64,000 bases of DNA, taken from NCBI GenBank assembly GCA_023439835.1, contig JAEXUW010000005.1, positions 62,001 to 126,000 of the forward strand, in the 5' to 3' direction. Positions within the stretch are counted from its first letter, which is position 1. Every line of letters starts with the position of its first letter. The translations under genes were made by a program, and so were the position numbers. This document shows, one piece after another, positions 7,910-15,440 of the stretch. Source of the stretch: Bacillota bacterium. Lineage in GTDB: Bacteria; Bacillota; Clostridia; Oscillospirales; Ruminococcaceae. The notes under the pieces were generated by a model, which saw only the letters and a program-made list of their open reading frames with translations, was not told the DNA's origin and searched no databases.

Positions 7910-9097
7910 CTACCCGATATTCTGATAAAGCGTAATAATCGGAAGCATAACAGCAAGCGCAATCACCCCGACAACCGCCGCCATAATGACAATCAGTGCC
8001 GGCTCAAGCATTGTAAGAAGCCACGAAGCCGCCTTTTCAGCCTCATATTCAAAATCTGCGGCGACCGCCTCAAGCATTCTGTCAAGACTTCCCGACTCTT
8101 GACCGATTGTTATAGAAAGCGAGAGCTTAACGTCAAAGCCGTCAATTGAAGCTATTGCGTCAGAAATTGTTTCTCCTCCCCTTAGCTTATCAACCGCTAT
8201 GCCAAACTGGCCTTCAATATAAGAGTTTCCCACCGTCGGGCATGAAATCTGCATTGCGCTTGTAACAGGAAGTCCGCTTGAATAAAGCGAACCAAAGGTT
8301 TGTGCAAATCTTGCGGTATATATGATTTTGAATATCCGCCCGAATACAGGTATTCTTAGTTTCATTCTATCAATATAGTGCTGTGTTTTTTTATTTTTCA
8401 GCGCCGACTTAATTAGCACAAAAGTAACTGCCACCACGCTTAAAACAATATACCAGCGGCTGACGATAAAGTCGCTGAAGCCAATGACTATTCTTGTTAT
8501 AAGCGGAAGCTCCACCCCCTCAAACAATCCAAAAAATCTAGGGAGTATCAGCGTGAAAATAACAAGCACGACAACCGTCATAAGAACAATTAGAAGCTTT
8601 GGATAAAGCGTCGCCGCTTTAATCCTGCTGTCCAGACGATGAGCCCGACGGTAATACTCCGCCATTTTAAGCAGTGAAAGGTCAAGCCTGCCGCTTTCTT
8701 CGCCCGACCGGCATATGTTGATAAAAAGTGGCGGAAATGCCTCGTTCTGATTTTCAAGCGTGCCAGAAAAAGAGCTTCCCGCGCCTAGTTCATTATAAAC
8801 AGCAGTATAAAGCTCTCTGATTGGTTTTTTCACATCACGCGCAGCCATAATTTCGACCGCCCTGAGTATTGGCACTCCCGCTGAAATCATCGATGAAAGC
8901 TCCTGAGAAAAATCCGAAAGCTCAGAATTTTTCAATCTGAGCTTTCCCTTTACTTCCTCTGCCTTTTCATAATATTCCGTCAGTGAAAGCCTTTGTGATT
9001 TTAAAAGACCGATAAGCTCAAAATAACCTTCGGCACGAATTTTACCCTTTACCTTTCGTGACTTAGCGTCTAGTGCGGTATAGAAATATAAAGGCAT
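7910..9097 (-). CDS. pilC: Type IV pilus inner-membrane platform protein PilC/GspF
   Basis: A 395-residue polytopic membrane protein with two GspF domains (about residues 60-185 and 260-385), three hydrophobic TM segments and family motifs such as FSQELSSMISAGVPILRAV, ESGRLDLSLLKMAEYY and GQESGSLDRML. It transmits PilB ATPase rotation to pilin insertion. Length is normal. The ribosome binding site is GAGGAG. Confidence 0.93.
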   Translation of the reverse strand: MPLYFYTALDAKSRKVKGKIRAEGYFELIGLLKSQRLSLTEYYEKAEEVKGKLRLKNSELSDFSQELSSMISAGVPILRAVEIMAARDVKKPIRELYTAVYNELGAGSSFSGTLENQNEAFPPLFINICRSGEESGRLDLSLLKMAEYYRRAHRLDSRIKAATLYPKLLIVLMTVVVLVIFTLILPRFFGLFEGVELPLITRIVIGFSDFIVSRWYIVLSVVAVTFVLIKSALKNKKTQHYIDRMKLRIPVFGRIFKIIYTARFAQTFGSLYSSGLPVTSAMQISCPTVGNSYIEGQFGIAVDKLRGGETISDAIASIDGFDVKLSLSITIGQESGSLDRMLEAVAADFEYEAEKAASWLLTMLEPALIVIMAAVVGVIALAVMLPIITLYQNIG

Positions 9098-9115
9098 GAG
9101 ACACTCCTCAAAGCG

Positions 9116-9523
9116 CTATTTTTTCACGATAACAGCGTCGCCGCCAACGTTGATGGTTATTGTATATTCAGCGGTTTCATAAATTAGCCTTGTCACTTTT
9201 CCGCTTGATACTGTCGGGGTAACCGAAGTAATTTCACTTGAGTCTATTCCCGTCAGTTCGCTCACTTTTGATACTGTTACCGCCGCTACTGCCGCCGCAT
9301 CCTTTTCGGATGAGGAGCCTGCTGTTACTGCATATTTTTCTGTTGCAAGCGTCTGTGCCGCAACATAAGCCGCCCTGGCATTTGCAATCTGCGTCTTTCC
9401 TCTTGCATCCTCAACAAAGCCAAGCATCGTCGGAATAGCCGCCGCCGCTAAAATCGCCAGTATTACAAGAACAACTATAATTTCAACGAGTGTAAATCCT
9501 TTTTTTGTTAATTTTTTATTCAC
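9116..9523 (-). CDS. pilA: Major type IV pilin
   Basis: A 135-residue prepilin with a short basic leader and KKGFTLVEIIVVLVILAILA, the classic class III signal: cleavage between G and F, +5 Glu, hydrophobic alpha-1. The globular part is small, Ala/Ser/Thr/Val-rich and lacks cysteines. It is the first gene of the operon, behind a TTGACA promoter and a leader of about 185 nt, as expected for the most abundant subunit. Ribosome binding site GGAGG lies 11 nt upstream. Confidence 0.92.
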   Translation of the reverse strand: MNKKLTKKGFTLVEIIVVLVILAILAAAAIPTMLGFVEDARGKTQIANARAAYVAAQTLATEKYAVTAGSSSEKDAAAVAAVTVSKVSELTGIDSSEITSVTPTVSSGKVTRLIYETAEYTITINVGGDAVIVKK

Positions 9524-9714
9524 AACTAATCCTCCAAAATTAATATTAACAGTGAAAATTGCCGTTTATCCTACAAATGATCCTATAATATATTCTTTCA
9601 GAGAAACTATTTTTTATTACCTCAGAATTTATTATATAATTATAAATTTTTTAGTAATATTTGTGTCTTTTTTATACTTTAATAATTGAAATATATTCTT
9701 TAAAAATATCAATA

Positions 9715-9743
9715 GTATTAATTAGTTGTAAAGCTGTTGTCAA
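9715..9743 (-). promoter_or_regulatory. Predicted sigma-A promoter of the type IV pilus operon
   Basis: On the minus strand, TTGACA (9743-9738), 17 nt and TAATAC (9720-9715). The resulting leader of about 185 nt is AT-rich. I found no c-di-GMP riboswitch consensus in it. The rest of the gap 9524-9852 holds only this promoter and the divergent one at 9800. Confidence 0.65.
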
Positions 9744-9799
9744 GAAGTAAAATTTTCTTGTAAAGTATAAAACATCTTTAAGTTCATTTGTAAACGTGA

Positions 9800-9805
9800 T
9801 ATAAT
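9800..9805 (+). promoter_or_regulatory. -10 element of the HD-GYP gene
   Basis: A perfect TATAAT lies about 48 nt upstream of the start codon, but no good -35 hexamer is present at 17-18 nt, so an activator may be needed. It is divergent from the pilus promoter. Confidence 0.4.
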
Positions 9806-9852
9806 AGAAAGAGATAAAATGTACATATTTTTTCAACAGAGGGGTGATTACT

Positions 9853-10950
9853 TTGACGAGCTTTACAGAGAAAAACTACGACAAAATCAGCCTTGAGGAT
9901 TTTTATGACGGCATGTTTGTGAATGCTGAGATTTATTATTATGTTAACGGGAAATACGTTCTTGCCTTTAAAAACTCCACTATAAACAGTTCAATTCTAT
10001 CAAAGCTTAGGGGGCTTGAGAAGCTTTACGGCGGCTTATATGTTCTAAGCGGCGAAAGTCAAGGGTTTATTGAGTTGCTTTCCGCTCAGGCTGAAAAAAG
10101 GCAATATAACGAGCTTGTTGAAGAGCATGACAGGATAATAGGAGCAACCTGTTCGCTTTATGACGAAGCGTTAAAGACAAACAAGGTTGACCTAGAATCA
10201 TCTGAAAAAATCGCAATCAATTTGAAAAACAACCTTTATACCGTGAAGGCGGCTAATATAATTCAGATTATTAGCGGTGTTCGAAACTCGGATCAATATC
10301 TTTTCAGTCACAGCAAAAACGTCGCCATTCTTAACGGTCTTATGGGGAAATGGATGGGGCTTTCAGATAATGATATTGAACGTCTGATAAAAATTGGGCT
10401 TTTGCATGATATCGGGAAAATACGAATGCCAAATGAAATTATCAACAAACCGGGAAAATTAACATCAGCGGAATTTGATATAATGAAAGTGCATCCGGTT
10501 TTTTCGCATGAAATGGCTAAAGCCTCCGGCGAATGTGACGAGGATATACTGCGGGCTATTAGAGGGCACCACGAAAAAACCAACGGAACAGGCTATCCCG
10601 ACAGACTTCAAGCCAACGAGCTTAACCTTTTCACAAAAATAACAACCATTTCAGACATCTATGACGCTATGGTTGCAAAGCGTGTATATAAAGACGCTCA
10701 CTCACCTTTTGAAATACTAAGTGAACTTTCACAGGATAAATTCTCAAATCTTGACACCTGTCTAATAAACATTTTCTTGAAGAATATGCCCTCAGAGCTT
10801 TCTGGGAAAAATGTGCTTCTCTCAGACGGGCGCACCGGCAAGATAGTTTATATCAACAGCAACAAGCTTGCTTTCCCCTTTGTTCAGGTCGAAAATGAAG
10901 TTATTGAAACTAGCGAAAAGCTCAAGTGCCTTTCCCTTGTCACCGTTTAA
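9853..10950 (+). CDS. HD-GYP domain protein (putative c-di-GMP phosphodiesterase)
   Basis: A 365-residue soluble protein with an N-terminal region (about 1-130) of unknown type and a C-terminal HD-GYP domain. The metal ligands are visible: HDIGK (about 185), later His residues and HHEKTNGTGYP (about 239-249), where the consensus Asp before Gly is Asn, plus the downstream SDIYDAM. A short beta-rich tail follows. Such enzymes hydrolyse c-di-GMP, which controls pili in Clostridia, so divergence from the pilus operon suggests a link (inference). GTG 9844 lies inside the ribosome binding site GAGGGGTGA, so TTG 9853 is the likelier start. Confidence 0.88.
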   Translation: MTSFTEKNYDKISLEDFYDGMFVNAEIYYYVNGKYVLAFKNSTINSSILSKLRGLEKLYGGLYVLSGESQGFIELLSAQAEKRQYNELVEEHDRIIGATCSLYDEALKTNKVDLESSEKIAINLKNNLYTVKAANIIQIISGVRNSDQYLFSHSKNVAILNGLMGKWMGLSDNDIERLIKIGLLHDIGKIRMPNEIINKPGKLTSAEFDIMKVHPVFSHEMAKASGECDEDILRAIRGHHEKTNGTGYPDRLQANELNLFTKITTISDIYDAMVAKRVYKDAHSPFEILSELSQDKFSNLDTCLINIFLKNMPSELSGKNVLLSDGRTGKIVYINSNKLAFPFVQVENEVIETSEKLKCLSLVTV

Positions 10951-10973
10951 CTTCTAAACAATTACATACTAAT

Positions 10974-11008
10974 GAAGCCGCCACCGGATAAATGGTGACG
11001 GCTTTTAT
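10974..11008 (+). terminator. Intrinsic terminator after the HD-GYP gene
   Basis: The stem AGCCG-C-CACC / GGTG-A-CGGCT has one internal mismatch and is followed by TTTTATTATT. It may also serve the convergent GNAT gene ending at 11008. Confidence 0.7.
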
Positions 11009-12075
11009 TATTGCATTTGTTTTCTAAACGTCAGGTATTCAAAAACACCGTTAACCTTCTCTGCGGCATATTTCTCGGTTACCTTCCCTTTTTTAATAAA
11101 GGCGCCGATTGAAGTGGCATTTTTCTTATAAACATTTCGTATGATTGTTTGTGTCATCGCCTTTCCAAGCCCAAGATGCTTATCTTTCACGCCCAAATAT
11201 AGCATGACATAGTTTTTGCTTTTTAATCTTTTTAATAGGATATACAGAAGCTCTTTCAAACCAATTTTCCCGCAGAGTCTGTTTTTATAATCGGGTGAGC
11301 CAATAAAAAAGCCAACCGCTTCACCGTTTAGATAAGCCATTTTCACCATTGAAAAATCAAGAATGAACTTAAGACTTGAAAATAATTTTCTGAAATCCTC
11401 TTCTGAAATATATGAAAACACAGAAAAACCGCTGTATAAATCAATAATAAGTCCATAAACTTCTCCGACAACCTTGTCCCAGTCTTTTTTTTCGGGCGAG
11501 GATATTTCATACCCCTTTTTTATGAATTCATTATATCTGTTGTTAAATCTTTTGTTGTTCAAATCTGATTTAGAAAAACGCTCATATTTATTTGAGATGT
11601 ACCTTTCATCAACTTCATAACCACTGCTTTCCCAGAGGTCTTTATAATAATCCTTATTGTACGGCTCTGAAAAATATGCTCTATCCTCAAATACATTCGC
11701 TTTCATGCGATATTTTATCCAGAAACTCGCATCAACAGGGCCGACAAGTATTTGTCTTCCTTGTTCAAATGCAAATTTTTCGGCACAGTCAAACAATAAC
11801 TTTGCCGCTTGCTTATCATTTATGCACTCAAAAAATCCGATGTAAGCGCAATCCTTTTCGGGATAAACCGTAACCGCACACCGAGCGCATGGCTCGCCGT
11901 CCTGATAACATACAAAGCCCGTAAAGCTAAAATACTTACTGAGAATATGCTCAGCAGAAAGCAGCTGACGCTCTTCACGCTCGTTTTGCACAAGCTTTTT
12001 TTTATTGTACAAAAGCCGTGGAAGCAGCAGAAAATCATTAACAACCAAACCCTCGGCTATTTTAGTTTCAAGCAT
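11008..12075 (-). CDS. YghO-like GNAT family N-acyltransferase
   Basis: A 355-residue protein resembling the YghO group of GNAT-fold proteins. Marks are the segment GPVDASFW (family GPxxxS), the motif PYNKDYYKDLWESSGYE and a C-terminal GNAT half ending with EYLTFRKQMQ. The substrate is unknown. Start ATG 12075 follows GAGG and leaves 4 nt after the upstream stop; the longer frame would overlap that gene. It is the last gene of the CarS/UbiA/phosphotransferase operon and may acylate an intermediate of that pathway (inference). Confidence 0.7.
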   Translation of the reverse strand: MLETKIAEGLVVNDFLLLPRLLYNKKKLVQNEREERQLLSAEHILSKYFSFTGFVCYQDGEPCARCAVTVYPEKDCAYIGFFECINDKQAAKLLFDCAEKFAFEQGRQILVGPVDASFWIKYRMKANVFEDRAYFSEPYNKDYYKDLWESSGYEVDERYISNKYERFSKSDLNNKRFNNRYNEFIKKGYEISSPEKKDWDKVVGEVYGLIIDLYSGFSVFSYISEEDFRKLFSSLKFILDFSMVKMAYLNGEAVGFFIGSPDYKNRLCGKIGLKELLYILLKRLKSKNYVMLYLGVKDKHLGLGKAMTQTIIRNVYKKNATSIGAFIKKGKVTEKYAAEKVNGVFEYLTFRKQMQ

Positions 12076-12079
12076 AATG

Positions 12080-14500
12080 TTAAACCTCGTTAATTTTAAT
12101 GTACCCTGATTCACCGTCAATAGTGATTATATCACCTGTTTTTATATACTCAGTTGCATTTTTAATTCCCACAACAGCCGGAATTTTTAGCTCGCGTGAA
12201 ATAATTGCCGTATGCGATAGCAGAGAGCCCTTTTCGCTTACAATTCCTTTTGCGTTTGCAAGCAAAAATACCCAGCCCGGATCGGTCATTCTTGTGATAA
12301 TAATTTTATCCTTAACGCAAGGCGGATTGCTTATATCATCAATAACAACAGCCTCAGCCCTAGCTTTTCCGTTAGAACAGGGCGTGCCGTAAAGTATACC
12401 CTGAGAAAACTCCGACAGCGTTTGTGAATTCACGCTGATGTGTTTTTTGTCAAAAGCCCTGCCGTCAAAAATCAATCTTGAAAATGCGGGGAGTTTATCA
12501 AAAACCTCATAGCTGCGCTTTCTCTCAAAAACAATCCCTTTGAAATCAGATGCTTTGTCATACTCAAATATTTCGTCCTTTTTCAGCCAAAACACATCTG
12601 TTGGCGCTGATATCGCACCGTTTTGATACAACACCTCCCCCGCGCGTATAAACATCGCTCTCACCATTCCATAAATGCGTGTTCTGTTAAGCCGTGAAAT
12701 TTCACGATTTTTTATTCCGAGAGTTGCCTTTTTAAAAAGCCTGCTTATTTTTCTTCTTGTTCTCATGCCGCATTGGAAAAGCAGTGCATCTGAAACGGAT
12801 TTTCTTTCGACTGAAAGTGTTTTTTCCATTTCATGAAGTCTAGCACTGTCCGAAATGTATTCAATCACCTTTTTTAAAAGAGAAAGCGGAGAAGTTCGAA
12901 AGGTCGCCGTTTCGAGCTTAAGCTCCTCAGGCGAACGGTCGCCATAAAGCCGAATATAATCGCAAAACGCCTCGCAAAACTCTGTATCTCTCTTAAAATA
13001 ATCTTTCAAGTCGCTTTCATTGCTTATTCTCTTTAGCTCATTTAAGCGACCTTCCGCCAGAATTGAAAGGTTTAGAAGTGAGCGAATCGGCTTTAGGCTC
13101 TCAATATTAGAAATTCCACTTATAAGCTCATTAGTTTCCCGCTCATATTCAAGCGGGTCTATTTTTTTCAGCGTCTTTTTTAGCATTCCTGTATATAAAA
13201 AAGCGTATAAATCATTTAAAAGTGTAACATCCCAGCTTTTTAAAACCATGTCGGAAATCTTTCCGTACATTTCCTTAATGCACGAAATATCGGCACTTTC
13301 TGAGAACTCACGTTCAAACAATTCAGAAACAGCAGTAAAATTAGCATTTAACCTCTTCATGTTTCGCTGAACATTCAAAGCCTCATAAAATGAATTATAA
13401 TAAGTCATTGCCCGCGAAAAAACACTGAGCCCTTTGGCTTTTGATGAGTAGCTTTTTTCTGAAACGCCCATCATATCCTGCCATACGGGAATGATTTTTT
13501 TGCTAAACGGCAAAAATTCAATTAGAGAATACCAGTTGCTTATTTTATAATAAATGCGTCCGTTTGCGCTCCCGACCATATTTCTGAATACATCGTCGTA
13601 TTGATTTGTCAGCTTTTTATTTTTTAAAACTCTGTCTGCCAAGCCCTTAAAGACGCCGTAATAAGCCTCCTCTACAAATGACACAGTCAGCGGAAGTGTT
13701 ATTCCCGGATAGCTTTCAACAATATTGCTGTTGTCATAAATCAAGGGGGCTTTGCCGCTTAGTGAGGTAATCGGACGGCATTGAAGGATACTTATTTCCC
13801 CGCCGAATATTGAAAACTCAACATCAATTAGCTTGCCAAAAAGCCCTTCAAGCCTCTTGCAGATATTTATAAGCTCTAAAACCTCATCGTTATTTAAAAG
13901 AGGTGAATTTTCACTGCGTTCAAAATAAAATTTCTCATCCGTCCGATTATAATAATAGGCTGTTGTAGCAACACTTCCGCCGACAATACCGTCGCCTGCA
14001 CCCTCACCTACAACAATTACTGTTTCGTTGAGAAGCCCCTGTGGATTTGCCGAAAACATAACGCCCGATTTTTCTGCCTTTGCCATTTTCTGAACAATGA
14101 CACTCATTTTAATGCTTTCTATATCGCATCCGCTTTGCTTACAGTACTCTGCCGCCGAATCATTCCTAATTGAATTATAGCACTGCACCGCCCTATCGGC
14201 TATATCTTGACGTGAAACGTTAAGAAAGGTTGAAAACTGTCCAGCAAAGGAATAGTCGCTTGAATCCTCACAAAACGATGACGAGCGAACGGCATAAAGT
14301 GTGATATCATCTTCATTTACAAACTCAAGAAGTTCACGTTCAATATCAAAACTTGCTGTGACGAAATTATCAAAAGCGTTACTGTCTATACAAATAAGCT
14401 CGGGAACATTCAGCCCTTGCTCTCTCATGACAAACAGTCTTTCTGCTTTCTTTCCCACGTTTTTATTTTTATAGTTTTTTTCATTAATTATAATACTCAT
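12080..14500 (-). CDS. PEP-synthase/rifampin-phosphotransferase-like enzyme A
   Basis: An 806-residue protein. The N-terminal third is the PPDK-type ATP-grasp domain (KKAERLFVMREQGLNVP, then YAVRSSSFCEDSSDYSFAGQ, then ISILQCRPIT). A middle region of about 400 residues is poorly conserved. The C-terminus is the swivelling phosphohistidine domain, with catalytic His in SLLSHTAIISRELKIPAVVG. The PEP/pyruvate TIM barrel of true PEP synthase is absent, as in rifampin phosphotransferase, so the middle region probably holds the acceptor site. Such enzymes transfer the beta-phosphate of ATP through His to a small molecule. The start overlaps the UbiA stop (ATGA). Confidence 0.82.
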   Translation of the reverse strand: MSIIINEKNYKNKNVGKKAERLFVMREQGLNVPELICIDSNAFDNFVTASFDIERELLEFVNEDDITLYAVRSSSFCEDSSDYSFAGQFSTFLNVSRQDIADRAVQCYNSIRNDSAAEYCKQSGCDIESIKMSVIVQKMAKAEKSGVMFSANPQGLLNETVIVVGEGAGDGIVGGSVATTAYYYNRTDEKFYFERSENSPLLNNDEVLELINICKRLEGLFGKLIDVEFSIFGGEISILQCRPITSLSGKAPLIYDNSNIVESYPGITLPLTVSFVEEAYYGVFKGLADRVLKNKKLTNQYDDVFRNMVGSANGRIYYKISNWYSLIEFLPFSKKIIPVWQDMMGVSEKSYSSKAKGLSVFSRAMTYYNSFYEALNVQRNMKRLNANFTAVSELFEREFSESADISCIKEMYGKISDMVLKSWDVTLLNDLYAFLYTGMLKKTLKKIDPLEYERETNELISGISNIESLKPIRSLLNLSILAEGRLNELKRISNESDLKDYFKRDTEFCEAFCDYIRLYGDRSPEELKLETATFRTSPLSLLKKVIEYISDSARLHEMEKTLSVERKSVSDALLFQCGMRTRRKISRLFKKATLGIKNREISRLNRTRIYGMVRAMFIRAGEVLYQNGAISAPTDVFWLKKDEIFEYDKASDFKGIVFERKRSYEVFDKLPAFSRLIFDGRAFDKKHISVNSQTLSEFSQGILYGTPCSNGKARAEAVVIDDISNPPCVKDKIIITRMTDPGWVFLLANAKGIVSEKGSLLSHTAIISRELKIPAVVGIKNATEYIKTGDIITIDGESGYIKINEV

Positions 14501-15396
14501 ATTCGCCCCGCTAACAGATATACCGGTATTATCAACAGCATTGTTCCCTCTGTTATATAAGTATAGATTTCAACCCTTTTGACAAGCTGAAAGCTTTCAG
14601 GATTTTTCATAAATAAAGCAAACTGCCATGTCATCCAGCTGACGTTGATTAATAGCACCGCAAACCCAATCATATTAAGCCTGTAAACCAGCAGAAGGTT
14701 TGTTACAATGTCAACAAGTGTCATTATCATGACGAATTTCGTGGCTTTTTTATAGCCGAAAATCTTTGAGTATGTTGTGTACTCCGTTTCGTCCTTAGGG
14801 GCTCTTATCTTCCTTGAAACCTCCCAAATAAGTGCGGGGAAATACAAGGTCATTGCCACCAGAAAGGTTGTGAGCGAAAACGGATGAAGCTGATACTTGA
14901 TACAGGCGAATGAAATGATATAAATGTTCATGACCATCTGAACTGGATTGTGAGTAATGAGTGCAAGTGGCAGACTGTTTTGTATTTTTGACTTTTTAAA
15001 AAACCACACCGACATTAGAAAGCCATACAGCATTAAAAAGGCATAGAAAGGCAGGTTGTTCATAAACACAGCATTTAGCACGGTCATTGCCGTGAGCATT
15101 ATTACAAGGGCGACCATAAGGTCTTTTTTTTGAACCCTTCCACTTGGAAGAGGGCGGGTTGGAAAAAGCTTTTTGTCGCTTTCAAAGTCCTTGAAGTCGT
15201 CGGCAATACGCAGAAACATTAAAAAGCCGAATATAGAAAAGCTCCCCACAAGCTCCTGAATTCCAATGTTGAACTCAGTCACACCATAATTTAAAAGAAG
15301 TATAAAATATATCTCGCCAAACACGATTATGCCAAGAAGAAACCGTAACGCAAGCGGATACATTTCTTTAAAATAAATATGAAGCCGTTTAACCAT
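14497..15396 (-). CDS. UbiA-family membrane prenyltransferase
   Basis: A 299-residue polytopic membrane protein with about eight hydrophobic segments. The first Asp-rich motif is IADDFKDFESDKK followed by PTRPLPSG, and the second is RAPKDETEYTTYSK. These bind Mg-prenyl diphosphate in UbiA enzymes. The family includes archaeal digeranylgeranylglyceryl-phosphate synthase and quinone and chlorophyll prenyltransferases. The acceptor is not evident. It sits between two phosphotransferase-like genes in an operon with a CarS-like gene, so a lipid product is likely (inference). Ribosome binding site GAGGT. Confidence 0.85.
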   Translation of the reverse strand: MVKRLHIYFKEMYPLALRFLLGIIVFGEIYFILLLNYGVTEFNIGIQELVGSFSIFGFLMFLRIADDFKDFESDKKLFPTRPLPSGRVQKKDLMVALVIMLTAMTVLNAVFMNNLPFYAFLMLYGFLMSVWFFKKSKIQNSLPLALITHNPVQMVMNIYIISFACIKYQLHPFSLTTFLVAMTLYFPALIWEVSRKIRAPKDETEYTTYSKIFGYKKATKFVMIMTLVDIVTNLLLVYRLNMIGFAVLLINVSWMTWQFALFMKNPESFQLVKRVEIYTYITEGTMLLIIPVYLLAGRI

Positions 15397-15440
15397 ATGC
15401 TTACCTCGTTATCTTATATTCGCCAAGCTTCTGTTTAGCG

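Noticed and set aside
9524..9714. c-di-GMP riboswitch in the pilin leader
   Set aside because: The leader is AT-rich and lacks the conserved GEMM core, so I see only a plain leader.
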